DNA of 64,000 nucleotides from Torreya grandis (lineage: Eukaryota > Streptophyta > Pinopsida > Cupressales > Taxaceae), in the NCBI GenBank assembly GCA_037957365.1, contig JARHVA010004908.1:355501-419500 (forward strand), read 5' to 3'. The position numbers and the translations under genes are program-made. How positions within the stretch are numbered: the first letter of the stretch is position 1; every line of letters starts with the position of its first letter. The notes under the pieces are model-generated. The model was not told the DNA's origin, ran no database searches, and was given only the letters and a program-made list of their open reading frames with translations. Below are positions 1 to 12,393 of this stretch, piece by piece.

Positions 1-795
1 TCTAAGATATATAATTTGAATCTTCCATTAGGCTTGTGCAAGCTTTCCAATTAGGCCATTTTCATAATTTATTCTCTAGGTTAATTGTACGCAAACAAAT
101 TTATTGTACTCTATCCATCTTACATAAAATTTCAAACAATGACATCTAGGATCCTTAGTAACTTCCAAACCTGAAAACTTATTAAAATTATACATAAGTC
201 TATGTATACTTGTTTAGGCTTTATGAGCCTAATCATACTCTTTCTCTCTTGTCAATACCATTTGTCTCAACACTAGAAAAATTTTAAACTCATGAATATA
301 TAATGAAAGTCATCATCACCTTTATAAGATATATCTTATGATTTTGCTTTGTACATTTTTGGTATCTTGAACCATGAGTTAAAGTGTATTGAAACATTCT
401 CATATTCTCATCTCTCCATGGACTAGATCACCTTGAACATACATTTAACATCTTTATGGTACATCGTAGGTAAACATAATATTTTTGAAGTCTACATAAG
501 TCTATGTATACTTGTTTAGGCTTTATGAGACTAATTATACTCTTTCTCTCTCTTCAATGCCATTTGTCTCAACACTAGAAAAATTTTAAACTCATGAATA
601 TCTAATGAAAATCATCATCACCTTTATAAGATATATCTTATTATTTTGCTTTATACATTTTTGGTATCTTGAACCATGAGTTAAAGTGTATTGAAACATT
701 CTCATATTCTCATCTCTCCATGGACTAGATCACCTTGAACATACATTTAACATCTTTATGGTACATAGTAAGTAAACATAATATTTTTGAAGTCT
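1..795 (+). repeat. Left arm of large inverted repeat
   Basis: From about base 13 this stretch matches the reverse complement of about 2000-2535. Shared blocks include cttccattaggc, tgacatctaggatccttag and aaactcatgaatatctaatg. The arm may continue left of the window. It contains a 302-bp tandem duplication (listed separately), so it is longer than its partner. No coding sequence is visible. A fold-back element, or two inverted solo copies of one repeat family, would both fit; I cannot tell which. Confidence 0.75.
192..795 (+). repeat. Tandem duplication, 2 x 302 bp
   Basis: Two direct copies at 192-493 and 494-795. Both begin acataagtctatgtatactt and end aatatttttgaagtct, and they differ by scattered single bases. 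The right arm of the inverted repeat has only one equivalent of this unit, so the duplication most likely arose in the left arm. Confidence 0.9.
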
Positions 796-1999
796 CTTCA
801 AATCATGATACACAAGCCTCAATGTGGCACTATAGATCATAAGTTTTAATTGAAACTTTTCTCTCTAAAATTTCATTAGCCACCTTTAATAATTTTAGGA
901 GTTATCTAAAACTACACCATTCTATTCCACCAACCTCTTTACCTTTATGACTCCTCTCTATGATCTTGTTCTAAAAAGAACTCATGATTTATGACTTTAC
1001 TTTGCTAAAATATTATCTCACTACCATTTCCTAAGGAATCCACTTTTCATATGTCATACATGAATTTATTGAAGTTAATAGGTTTTAAATGAGAAAAATA
1101 TAAACTTGAGAAATATTTAAAGATGAAACACTCTATTACTAGATCAAACATGATTTCAAGATGTTGAATTTGGAAATCAACATAGGCAACCACTTTATTG
1201 TCAAAATACAATTATAAAAACAAATTACCTAATGATTACAACATGGAAAAGGTAATATTTGACCCTAAAACCATCCCACCCTAACCATTTTTCTTTTTCA
1301 AATTTTGAAGTGGAGGAATAGAGGCAAACTTGGACCCTATTTGGTTGACTAAGATATAGTGACCCCTTACATTCTTAATGATTATTCATAAATACTAAGA
1401 GATGAATATTGAAACCAATTCCACTAAATTTAAGGTCATTATGGTCCCTATCATTTCTCTGGATATTTTGACTTGACCTTCTCATTCTTCTCCATACTAA
1501 GCAAAATATGTTAACCTTCCTTGAGCTACCAAAGAAGCCAATAGGAAAGATGAATATATTTTATATATTTTAGCATCTAAAACTCATTCCAAACCATGGA
1601 TTTGACCTCAAGGGGAATAAATTAAGTCTTGAAGATTCTTGAAAGTCAATTTTACCTTGAAAACATGTCTAAATAGCCTCAAAAGAGCCTTTTTAACACT
1701 AAAATTGCCATGAATTCTAAAAAAAGTTTTCACAAGACCTTTTCATGCCTAAATAGATGTATCACAATATTATTGTGGTACTAAACTTACATTACATTAT
1801 ATAAGCTTCTCTAGAAGCCATTAAATGATATAAAATGCAACCAACTAGGTTAAGATTTTAGTCGAGAATATCACCATCATATTTTACCATTTTTAAAGAA
1901 TGAATTGGCCTTGAAACATGTTATAAACATATAAAGGTACCCTAGATTCCTTTCATCACTTTAAACTTATTGAAATAGGTCATGGAATGACTAGAATTG
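796..1999. other. Spacer between inverted arms, no gene seen
   Basis: AT-rich sequence with stops in all frames. I recognise no domain, no repeat and no RNA gene. It forms the loop of the inverted repeat. Confidence 0.5.
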
Positions 2000-2535
2000 C
2001 ACATAACTACGATGAAAAAAACCTTAAGCTTATCAAATTTACCTTAAACTCTTATAACCAAGGTTCCAAGTGACCTTTTCAAGGACATAACAATACCAAA
2101 ATAATGATAAATAGGATAAACAAGAATGAAAATCAAAGTTTTAAATTTTAGGGGTGATAGTTTGACCTGAGAGGTCAAACTTGTCAACATTATTTTGTAA
2201 AAGCATAAGACATGTTTTATAAAGTTGATTAAGAATTCCATTAGATATTCATGAGTTTGAAATTTTTCTAGTTTTAATATAATTGGTATTGAATAGAGAT
2301 CAAGATTATAATTAGTATCATGAAGCCTAAATAAGTATAAACATACCAATGCATGAACTTAGGAGGTTTTCAAGTTTGGAATTTGCTAAGGATCCTAGAT
2401 GTCATAATTTATAATTTTATTTTAGATGGATAGAGTAAAATAAATTTATTTTCTGAAAATGAAAATTATGAAGAAAGTATGAAAATGGCCTAATTGGCAA
2501 GCTTGCATAGGCCTAATGGAAGATTTCAAGTCTAT
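2000..2535 (-). repeat. Right arm of large inverted repeat
   Basis: Read on the minus strand, this aligns with 13 to about 700: the block around 2490-2530 pairs with the start of the window and 2240-2345 pairs with 497-600. Weaker similarity continues to about 2000-2060. An open frame of about 100 codons at 2044-2349 on this strand lies inside the repeat and has no recognisable protein features. Confidence 0.72.
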
Positions 2536-4245
2536 TTCCCAGATCCTAAGGAAAGCATGTGCTTTAAGTTTTGATATTGAAGTCAAGAATATTGTGAATA
2601 GGAAGAAACTTTTGAAGAAAAATGGTAAGGGGTCAATGGTCATGAGGAGGTTAAACATAGATAATATGCCATACCAGTCCACAAATATCACTGTCTATAG
2701 ACCTACAGGTAAAAGTAAATAAAGTTACATGATTAAATGGTTCTTGAGTCTCTTTCAGTTGGTATAGCATATGAGTACTAGAGTAAAGGGTTTATTCCTC
2801 ATAATTAATGACCTTTTGAACTCTTGGTATTTTTTCTAAACTCAATTCAAATATTGATCTTCATACCAACTAATGAGGTATAAGACAACACTCAAAATTA
2901 ATATAAGGTACATGTGAGTTGCTATTGATGGATAAAAGCTTGACATTGATTTGAGAGGTTATAAGATGAAGGATTCCATGAAAGAGATATCTAACACTAT
3001 TAAAATATCCTTTCAACATTGGTAAAGTTTATTTAAGAGGTTCTATATAAAAATTATAGGAAGAAGAACATATGACTATCTAAAACCCTGAATGGTCTTA
3101 ATAGAAAAAGTATTTGTTTGGTTTTAAGGATGAGGTATTAGAGAGATAAAGAGTTATAAATATAAGATACCAAGTCCTTAATTTTTTTGATAAATACCTT
3201 TTAAAAATCCACTGACTTGTTGAAGGGTCCTTAAATCCAAAAATGCATTCTTGACAGATACTAAACATTTATTTTCATTCAAGTTAAGAAGATAAAGCTA
3301 ATAAGGACATGTGTCTTAAATGGTAGCTCAAGTGGAAAAGTACTATATGCATTTAAAATAGGTTTATTACATCTTCAAGGACATTTACCATTGGAATGTT
3401 TCTCAAAACCACCTTGAGGATATAGTAGATCACAAAGCTAATGGATAGTGGCATAGCACTTCAAATATAAATTTTGATAATTAAATATAGTTTGAGATAT
3501 TCCAAGAGGTATTTAACTTATAATTTTACCTCAAGGTTCATATAGATCATAAGATATGTTTTATAGACTAAGGTAGCATGCCATTAGTGGCTCAAAAGGT
3601 CTAATTGTACACAACATGTCTAGTTTTCACACATAGGTCTGCCTATAAAGGTGATTAAAGTATGTTAGTGGGAAGTCATATGGGTCCTATAAGGACCTAA
3701 TAAGTTTTTGAAAACCTAAAAAATATGTTATATGAGGTTTATAACTCCTCCAATAATGATACTATCTCAGACTTAGACATTTAGGGTCACTAACAATGTT
3801 TTGTTTAGGAACCCTAGCATGAGTCATGAATGCTATATCAAGATTAAATGTATCACATGATAAAAATAATCATTGGATAATGACATGAAGGATGTTTTAG
3901 ACCTTATTAAGATATAAAAACTCATATTAAACCTCAAAAAGTTGCAATTTTAGGCATGTTTATTCCTCAGCCTCACATAATGCATACTTTGTCAATCGAA
4001 GGTTAGGTTATAATGCTTAGATATTTCATGATAATTTTCATGGGAAATCAAGACCATATGGTATTTTATTAGGGTAACCCTAATATAAATACCTAACATT
4101 AGTTTTTAGTTTAAACCCTTATGCTTTATGCACAATTGTTAAGATGGTAAACTACGTAAGCCCCTCCTAAACCCTCCTAAATGACCCAATTGAGGAAATT
4201 GATGGTTTAAGTGCCTAAAATGTAATCCTTTTGCCTAAAAAAACT
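2536..4245. other. AT-rich DNA, nothing recognisable
   Basis: About 1.7 kb with short, broken frames and no domain, tandem repeat or LTR boundary that I can support. It is the left flank of element A. Confidence 0.5.
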
Positions 4246-4250
4246 TTTAA
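4246..4250. repeat. Target-site duplication of element A (left)
   Basis: tttaa directly before the LTR start at 4251. The same five bases follow the far LTR at 51410-51414. This supports 4251-51409 being one original insertion later enlarged by nested elements. Confidence 0.75.
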
Positions 4251-7174
4251 TGCCATTAGAGGTACAATCACTAAGAGGGGGGATGAATCAATGAGTCCAA
4301 ATATTTTAATTTCAATTCCAATCCTTTTAAACTATTAAACAATCAGTATATATCAAATTTGATCAAGGAACATTAACAAGAGAGCTCATTCATTCAATGC
4401 ATACACAAGATCAAACACATGACACATAGTTCCTATGGGAAAACCTTATGGGGAATAAAACCCAATCTCAAGCCTATAATACATGGACTATTTATATTAT
4501 AAGAGATTACAAACAAGAGACTAGTCAAGTCCTTTACACCAAAAACCTTAATCAAGTCCTCCTGACCAAAGGCCTTTAGTGAAACACTTATTTCATAAGG
4601 AGAAATTGACCCTAAAGAAGATCAAGTCCTTTAGAACCTCATTTGAAGTGAACACATCCACCTTAGAACTAATTTATTAAACACCTAATGATGGATCTCT
4701 AACTTTATAACCCCTATAGAAACTTTCTCGCTATCTCATACAAGCCACTCACATAGGCATGTCACAATTTTTCTCCTTCTTCACTGAAACTATCCTCATA
4801 TGCACACTCATACGTCTTTTCATATCCTAAAAATGTAATAGACCTATTATAACATTTAAAACATGACCTACAGCTCATACACATAAACAAAAAACTATTC
4901 TACTCATCAACTCATCCAACAAGAATACTACCTATCTATTCTTTTCTTCAACACTCACTGCTCTCACACAGGTCTCTCTCTAAAGTTTAGAAACCAACAC
5001 ATTTAATTTCACTAATTTTATATAATTCATTAATTATCAAGGCCATAGTATTTCCTTGTTGACTACAATACATGACTTCACCCTTAAGGCATTTAGCATG
5101 GGTCATACTTAAGCACAACTCTCTTTCAAATAGGCCTAAGTCACCTTTTAGGTCCTATGATGGTTCATTCACCTCTTTGGAACTTCTTTGAGAAAAAATA
5201 AGAGTGAAAGAACACATTAAAACACATGAAACCATTCCACATGATTATAGGCCTCCATTAAGTGCCAAAAACCATCATAATACACTTCTTCTTAAGTATA
5301 AATTGCTCAAACAACATTCTGTGTAAAAAACATTATGGTTGATTACACAATTAGTTTTTAAACCTTTGTTCATATTGAATATGATTGGTCAAAATTTAAT
5401 AATGTATAAAAATTGTAATAATTTATTATAAAATAATCTAAAATAGATAAACCATCATGAGACATAGAAACAACATCAACACAAGCTCAAACATCTTTCT
5501 CAGGTTCTTAATAGATGAATATCAAACACATAGTCAACTTTGAACCATCATAATTTTGAATATACACACTTTCAAATATTAAAATCTATATTTCCAAATA
5601 AAACATGGTGTATTATACAAATTATATTTTTACATCAAGAATAATTCTACCTGTATCAAAAGTTATAGCCAAAATACAAAGCATTGGTTTTTCCTTTGTT
5701 AATTCAAATATTCAAATGCAAACGGTCATAGTTAAACCTCAGTCACTTTTATTACATCTCATGTCCTCATGTATTTATATTAAATTCAAATATTTTATAC
5801 TATTTTAACTTTAAATCATATTACACCAATGCAAAAATGTTAAACTTCAAATAGTTGACCTCATCTCCTGCAATCTTGTAATATTGACACAATGTGTACC
5901 ATTGATCTCTACAAGATTGTCCTTGCTTTAACAATGCTAGAAAACTATCACTTTAACCACTTGAAATTAATAAAAACCATTAATATAGATTATTATAAAC
6001 ATTGACTCATTTTATATCCTTAAATAACTTTATCTTTATCTCTACTCAATGTTAAGCATCGAACACTTGGCACCATCTTGCAATATCTTGATATCTTAGA
6101 ATAAGCACACTCTATTTATCATTTTTAAGGAGCTTGATATTTACACAGTTTAAACATCAAACACTTTAAACTATTTGACATGATACAAACTATATATCTT
6201 CACTATATGATCATGCATGAACTATTGGATCTCTATCTGGTCCTAATCTTTAACAACGTGAAAAATAGACTAAGTATGGGGACCATTGCTATCTATCTGG
6301 AAGGTCAAATTTGGACCTCAATAAATTATTATACACTTAGATGCATGATCTAAAATTTGGACCATATTATCTCATCACATATGAGAATACAACTATATAT
6401 AAAAATACTCCTAAAACATTTACATGTGCAAGATATAACTCCATTAATCTTCTCATTCAGATTTTTTTGCCATAGAGCCAACTATGCCAAGAATTGTTTG
6501 GAAGGACAAATTTCCACATCCATATCTTTTGATTCACTTACTTTCATGATCTTAAATTTATAAAAAATCAACTAGGAAAAATAAATAAACAAACCCATAT
6601 GACCATTTTCTCCTCTCACCTTCACACATGTGAAATATAACACCATCAAAATTACTACTCAGTTTTTCTTACGACATTACAAATTTGGCTAATTATGGGA
6701 AAACACTATCAAACTACCTAGGATCCCAAATTTTCACTTGAATGTCTTGTTTTTCACTATGTTTCATGACCTAAAATTGAGTGCATAGTAATTAGGCATA
6801 AATTTTATCATAACCATATGACCAAATCCCCCTAACTCATCAACACATGTCAATGGTGATGTCAACAAACTGCCTGCTAGAGTTGACATGTCTAGATGAA
6901 AACAATTATCAACCAAATGAATTCCATACATGCACAAAACAATTAAAATCATATAAAACCTATTATAGGACCTATTTCACATGTTCAAATCACCATACTA
7001 ATCTTAAACATGTCTAGCCATGCTAAAATGTAAGATCAACCAAGCATACTTCAAACATACTAGGATAAACACATTGCACACTTTATCATTATTACTTAGA
7101 CTATCAAGTCATATCATCCACTCAAATGGATGCCTCTATGATATCAATATGACATCATTGGAAACTATCTAAAA
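4251..7174 (-). repeat. Element A 3' LTR (uninterrupted copy)
   Basis: Aligns along its length with 34969-36096 joined to 49640-51409. Shared blocks include tatatcaaatttgatcaag, gacctcatc near 5850/50100 and the aagcatac region near 7040/51300. Around 5375-5400 it holds the uninterrupted version of the site where D entered the other LTR (tatgattggtcaaaat). The two LTRs differ by many substitutions and indels, so the insertion is old. On the minus strand it directly follows the polypurine tract at 7175-7189. Its terminal dinucleotide there is AA rather than the expected CA. Confidence 0.85.
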
Positions 7175-7189
7175 ATCTCCCCCTTTATC
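7175..7189 (-). other. Polypurine tract of element A
   Basis: The minus strand reads gataaagggggagat against the LTR start. Plant copia elements typically have a tract of the form AAGGGGGAGAT at this junction, where plus-strand DNA synthesis is primed. Confidence 0.75.
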
Positions 7190-8845
7190 ATTGACGTCAA
7201 CACCCAACATTATACAACTCACCTTTCCTCTCTCTCTTCAAGCACTCTCACAATAGGAACTTTCTCCCTATTTAACACAATGACAAAGTGGGCATCAACT
7301 GATCCTTACAAATATGATACAAACTCCCCCTTATCTTGAGCCTACTTTTTCTTTACCTTGATTAATTCTTATTTCTCTATGCCAGCACTCTTTTCAACCA
7401 AGAACTACAACTAATGAAGAAAGAAAACACAACAATATTGAAATTTAATGAAACATATGAAGAAACATCTAAGAGGGAGTCCCCCTTAGTATTTTTGAGT
7501 AATTACACCTCCTAAGCATCTTCACATCTCCATATACCATAAATAACCACCATACAAGCTTATTATCCTTCTCTCTCAAACCACCTCAAGGAAAAAAAAT
7601 ATAACTTCATCTACTCACCAAATAGGAAACATGAACTAAACCAACTTGAGAACTCACCTTGAAATACTCATACCTTGTTTCTTTGGAAAAACTAAACAAA
7701 AACATCAAATCTTCATCCTAGGCCTATCTAGACTCCTTGTATCCCTACCTAGAAATTTTAGAGCCCAAAACCTTTAGTAGACACATCATGAAGACCTAAA
7801 ACATCATATCTAGATCACACCTCTTTACAACACCTATCTCAACCTCTTCAACATACTTCCTTCATAAACCAACTTGCCAATTAGACCTCCATCTTGATAA
7901 AAATATGAATAGCTTGAAAACCATAAACCTTCAAATCTCTATGAATATTGATTTGATAACCCATTTGGCCCATTAAATATATTAATAAGCCTTAGATCTC
8001 AAATGACAAGTCAAACCACTTTTCTCCTAGAGCTTAAAACCCTAGAATCTTAAAACAAATAGAGTCAACAAACCTCCTTTTAGTTAACGTCCATCTTTGA
8101 AACTTCTTGTATACCTAGAGATAACCATTATAAAATTTTGGACCACTATTTGAGATTTCATACCTTTGCGAACTCATACATATTATAACCCATTTTACGA
8201 CTTGCATACTCTTAAGCAAAAACTTGAAAACTCAAGAGCAAATAAAAGTCTCTAATTTGACTTCAAGATACCTTTATACCATAAAACCACCTAGAACATG
8301 GTAGAATAAGGTCAAAAAACATTTATATACAAAAATATCATATCAAAAAATCAAAAATCCTCTTTTACCACTTTAAAACCTTTAATCTGACCCTATAAAC
8401 TGACTGTATATAGCTATGACATCACTTAGACATTACCACAACATATCTTCCACTTAGACATACCTGCTTCAATTAAAAACACACAACTCTATACTATAGG
8501 ACCATGTGAAGAACACCACATCAACACTTGCTTCTCAATTAAAATGAGTCTCTTAAGAAGCATAGATAGAGACATCCTCTATATCATAATTCTCTAAAAT
8601 AAAGTGAAGATAGGAGTGGCCCACATCTCCTCAATAACCACTAGAATCCTCTTATAGCTATACAATTTATTGATTTTTTCCTTATTATTATTCTAAACTA
8701 ATACAACTATTTCCTTTTCTAAATCACTATCCTTCTCTTCTAATATTGGATTACCAATACATGGATACAATATAGATTCATGACATACCTTTTCATCTAA
8801 AAAATCTACCTTGTAGTTAGGAACCTCATCACTAGGCAATGAAAA
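7190..8845 (-). other. Internal 3' region of element A, no pol detected
   Basis: About 1.65 kb between the end of the gag-like reading and the polypurine tract. On the minus strand it reads as short acidic or lysine-rich pieces with frequent stops. I looked for the copia retropepsin, integrase and RT (YVDD) motifs and saw none. Confidence 0.55.
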
Positions 8846-10308
8846 TTTATGTTATTTGTATGATACATGCTCAACAATGGAAAGATGTTCACTTAGATTT
8901 ATATACATCTCAGAATTAACCTCAACTAGTACCTTGGTATTTTTCTTGCGTGTGGTCTCTTCATTCACAATATGAATAGACAATGAGATCCCTTGGCACT
9001 CTTCAAATTTTGTATTATTCTCCACCAAATAAAATAGATTACTTGGACCTACATTTTCATCATGAATGATACTTACCACCTTTGGATTCCATGAGTTGAC
9101 TTTCCTTCTTCCTTAGATTATAGGATCTTGATTAAACCTACTCTAACTTGTAGACCTTTGCTTGCAAAATCTAGTAATGTGACCTCTTTGTTCACAGTTG
9201 TAGCAAACCATACTCCTTGATGGAAACTCAACTTATCTTACCTTATTTGGAAAAAAACTATCAATGTTTCCAATATCATGACAGCTGAAATAAACTATTC
9301 TTTTTAAAGAAGACTTACCTTGCCTTATCTTATTTGGACAATTCTTAGCAAAGTGTCCCTTATCAAGATAGTTGAAACACTCAACCTTGATCACACCTTT
9401 TGATTGATGACCTCCATCATAGTTATATGAAAACTCATTTATAATAGGTCTCTTGTATTCTCTAACTCTATGCCCAAACTGATTACAAGTATAGTAGTAA
9501 CCATTTAAATTTACATACCTCATGGTATTTGGTTATCTAATTTAATTTGTCTTTAAAGTATGATTATCCTTGTTGACATTAGTCTTCATCTTGTCTTGAG
9601 TTGTATTCCATAGTTATTCTTTATATCCAAGCCCAATTATATCACTTTCATGCTCTTGTTCATTTAGTATATTATCTAGATCACTTAAGCTCTTTTCAAA
9701 TCTCACAAAAGACTTTAACTTACTAGATGTATTCTCTAACTCATATTTTAATGACTTGTTTTCAATTACATACCTTGAACATTCATCTTCTTTATCTTTC
9801 ACACTTGTAGACAAGATTTTAAATTGACAACTGAGATGCTTGAATATATATTCATGTTCATTGGCATCTTCATTCATTCTTGCCTCAAATATATTTAATT
9901 TTTCCTCATAGTATTTTATTTTAGATTTCATATTCTTATTGATCTTATTCTCAATATTTAGTTCTTTAATAGTATTTATCAATGCAATCTTAGAGTCTAC
10001 CTCATCTTCATCATTATTTAAATCACTCCAAGTAGACTCTTTTTGATGTGATCAACTACCTTCCTCAGCCATGAATAGGCTTCATCTTCAACAAAACCAT
10101 CATCTTCATGATCATACTCAAAGTCACTGACTTCACTCTCATCTAATGAGCTACAATATTATTTGGTTTAGAAATTCTTTTGTCCTTGAAGTACTTCTTA
10201 TTGTCAAACCTAATGAATCCTTTTTTACTTTTATTAGACCTCAATGATCTCCTTCCATCTTCATGACCTTGATATGCTCTTCATCATCATTATTCTTAAA
10301 CTTATGAG
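8846..10308 (-). pseudogene. gag: Element A gag, C-terminal part (coiled coil and zinc knuckles)
   Basis: Continuation of the gag begun at 34905, now separated by element B. In minus-strand order it has an acidic/lysine-rich stretch (10308-10000), an open coiled-coil stretch (9982-9614) ending in GLGYKE, then three knuckle-like segments: GYYYTCNQFGH (degenerate), CFNYLDKGHFAKNC (one Cys changed to Tyr) and, near 9205-9165, CYNCEQRGHITRFC, a complete C-X2-C-X4-H-X4-C. Long copia gags of plants commonly have this layout, with a coiled coil, a GLGY segment and nucleic-acid-binding knuckles. The tail at 9079-8852 stays open but is unrecognised. Stops and frame changes make it a pseudogene. Confidence 0.8.
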
Positions 10309-10313
10309 GGAAC
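10309..10313. repeat. Target-site duplication of element B (left)
   Basis: ggaac before the LTR at 10314; agaac follows the other LTR at 34074-34078. Four of five bases agree, with one mutation since insertion. Confidence 0.75.
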
Positions 10314-10351
10314 TGTTGACCAATTTTTCCCCTAGCAAAATTGTGGTTAAC
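10314..10351 (+). promoter_or_regulatory. Hairpin at LTR start of element B
   Basis: Arms gttgaccaatttt (10315-10327) and aaaattgtggttaac (10337-10351) are near-complementary around a loop of about 9 bases. The second LTR copy (32115-32150) pairs even better: ttgaccaa with ttggtcaa, plus the T/A runs. A similar structure opens the LTRs of E and F. Function unknown. Confidence 0.6.
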
Positions 10352-10682
10352 TTCTCCCTTGCATTTTAGAACCAGTCATTTTCAGGCTGCAAGGTTTGTT
10401 TACAAGTTCAACATGTCCAGTTCAGGCTTGGTTCAATATAGGAGGTTCATCTGCACTTGGTTCATCCTTCATCAAGTTCATTGGTTCAGCCTACTTCATT
10501 AGTGGGTCTGGTTTAACGTTCATTGTCCTTGGCTAAAGGGGAGTCCAAGTCCAAATGCCTTAATGGAGGGTCGACGCTTCAAATGGATCCGAGTAAGGTT
10601 AAAAAATTATTTAAGTTCTTTCAAAAAAATTCTATGTCTCAAATCAAGAAAAGTCAAGGCAAGGACCCAAACACAATTTTCA

Positions 10683-10870
10683 TAGACTTTTTGTCCATGG
10701 GAAAAGTCCATGCACAAAAGCCCGTGTTTCAAATTTTAAGGATTGAGGTAGGCAATGGCAATTTTTTGTAGACTTTTTGTCCATGGAAAATGTTCATGGA
10801 CAAAAGCCCGCAGTTAAAGTTCTAAGGCTTGACAATGCATAATTTCTATGGGTTAACAAAACACAAAGCC
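10683..10870 (+). repeat. Direct repeat with palindrome in element B LTR
   Basis: Two units of about 90-100 bp each contain gactttttgtccatggaaaa, then caaaagcccg and ctaagg/taagg followed by a tgagg/tgaca stretch. In the second unit ttttgtccatg and catggacaaaa form a perfect 11-bp inverted repeat with a 9-base loop (about 10779-10809). In the 3' LTR (32490-32690) the units persist but the palindrome is eroded. Confidence 0.7.
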
Positions 10871-12016
10871 CACGAGATTTTTAAGGCCCGCCAATAGTCC
10901 ATAGAAGCTTGTCAACAGTCCATAGACCACTGAGGACTATCAAGTAGGCCCGAGAAGTAGTTAACATGTTGCAGACCATTTAAGCAGGCTGTGGTAAGGT
11001 TAAGACAGAGTCCACATGCAAAATACAAGGGTGCCCATTGGGAAGGATAAAGACATCCTAAGAGACTAGCCCATGCAAGCTGCCAAAGAGTATAAGGAGG
11101 AGCTCATGCATATACAAATTAAACAAGTCCATGGAAAACATATAGAGTGTTCGATAGGTAGCGAAGGCTGGCAAGGGTGCCATGAAGAACTTAGCAGGCC
11201 ACAAGAAAGCCAACAGGAATGAGGACATCCTACGTGGACATCAAGTTAAATGAAATAGGGGATAACGGTTTGTCTTAAAAGTAAGAGAATGCTAACTAAT
11301 CAAAAAAGAGCCAAAGTGAAGTGACCTGTCAAGAAAGTTCACCCCATGGGCCAAGTAGGTAGATATGACAAAATGAAAAAGGGACAAAATAGAAAGCATG
11401 GTCCCAACAGAATTTCTGATGTCATCAATAGTGTTCTTTTCTCTTCCCAAGGAAGACATGATATGCCACTTACAAGCAAAGCACCAAAGAAGTCTCCTCT
11501 TTGCTTTTGATATAAGTTCATGACTTTGTTCATTTGTAATCATCTTTTGACAATTTTACAAGGTGTAGCCCTGCTAAAATTTTCACTTGAATCAAATAAA
11601 GATAGCTTTTTACCTCTTCTTGGATGGATACTCTCTGTATGTTCTAAGTGTTTGATTTATGTTCAGTCATTGTCTTCTAATGCTCTCATAGGTTCAAGCA
11701 CCAACACACCAGCTATCCACAAAGTGCCATTTTTTGTAGCTAATAGAAGGAGAGCTCTATTTGAAAATATAGAATAGAGGGAGTCATTTACAGTATGTAT
11801 TTCATAGCATCTTGGTGAGTCTCTGCTCCTATATTTTCATAAGAACCTCCCTACCATTTTCCTGCACCCTAGTTTTCTGCCAAGTCTGAGTGTATGTATG
11901 TATTTTTCTGATTCAAGAGTGGGTGTGATAAGATCATCTTGTTTTGGTGTATCACCTCCCTAGAGTAGTTGTTTTCCTATATTTTCTTCTCCCTTTTCAT
12001 CCCCAATTTATAGTAG

Positions 12017-12020
12017 TATA

Positions 12021-12075
<55 letters not shown>
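12017..12075. repeat. (TA)n microsatellite in element B 5' LTR
   Basis: Nearly pure TA dinucleotide run of about 59 bases with one tatg interruption. The matching place in the 3' LTR has about 76 bases (33831-33906), so the run has changed length since insertion and explains part of the LTR length difference. Confidence 0.95.
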
Positions 12076-12077
<2 letters not shown>

Positions 12078-12244
12078 CATTGCCTAAAACAAACTTAATA
12101 CATCAAAGGGAGCTAGCCCTTAACTAGAGACTCTCCTCTCCTGCTTCACCATCCCACAGGCAAGAGAGAAGTTTCCATGTTTTGGAGAAAAGGCAGGAGT
12201 TTGACCTCCTTGCCTCGGGTGCAATTTTCTCACATCAAAAGTTA

Positions 12245-12262
12245 TGGCACGCTCGGTGGGAC
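12245..12262 (+). other. Primer-binding site of element B
   Basis: tggcacgctcggtgggac lies a few bases after the 5' LTR, where reverse transcription is primed by a tRNA 3' end. C (14826-14844) and F (58364-58386) have related sequences at the same place. I have not assigned the tRNA. Confidence 0.6.
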
Positions 12263-12393
12263 ACTTTTTTAACAAATTAAAGTTCAAGATTGATGTTGGT
12301 CCTGATACAGTGAATTAGAGTTTCCCAGCATCTGGTGACTCCCCTGGTAAGAGCTCTAGTTTTTAGATTAAGACCAGTTGCTTAAATTTTTCT

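Larger units (their letters stand above)
10314..12240 (+). repeat. Element B 5' LTR
   Basis: 1,927 bp, aligned along its length with 32113-34073. Over the first roughly 230 bases I count about 20 differences by eye. It starts with a hairpin (10315-10351), then a direct repeat with a perfect 11-bp palindrome (10683-10870), and has a long (TA)n run near its 3' end. The small open frames in it, on either strand, recur in the other LTR and show no protein features. Confidence 0.9.

Noticed and set aside
2044..2722. Open frames of 68-101 codons on both strands
   Set aside because: Partly within the inverted repeat, mutually overlapping and without recognisable motifs.
10523..10771. Open frame of 82 codons in B's LTR, with a longer partner at 32257-32613
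   Set aside because: It lies in an LTR over a duplicated palindromic unit, shows no protein features and is not of equal length in the two copies.
11292..11543. Minus-strand frames in B's LTR, repeated near 33056-33348
   Set aside because: LTR sequence with no domain and frames that differ between copies.
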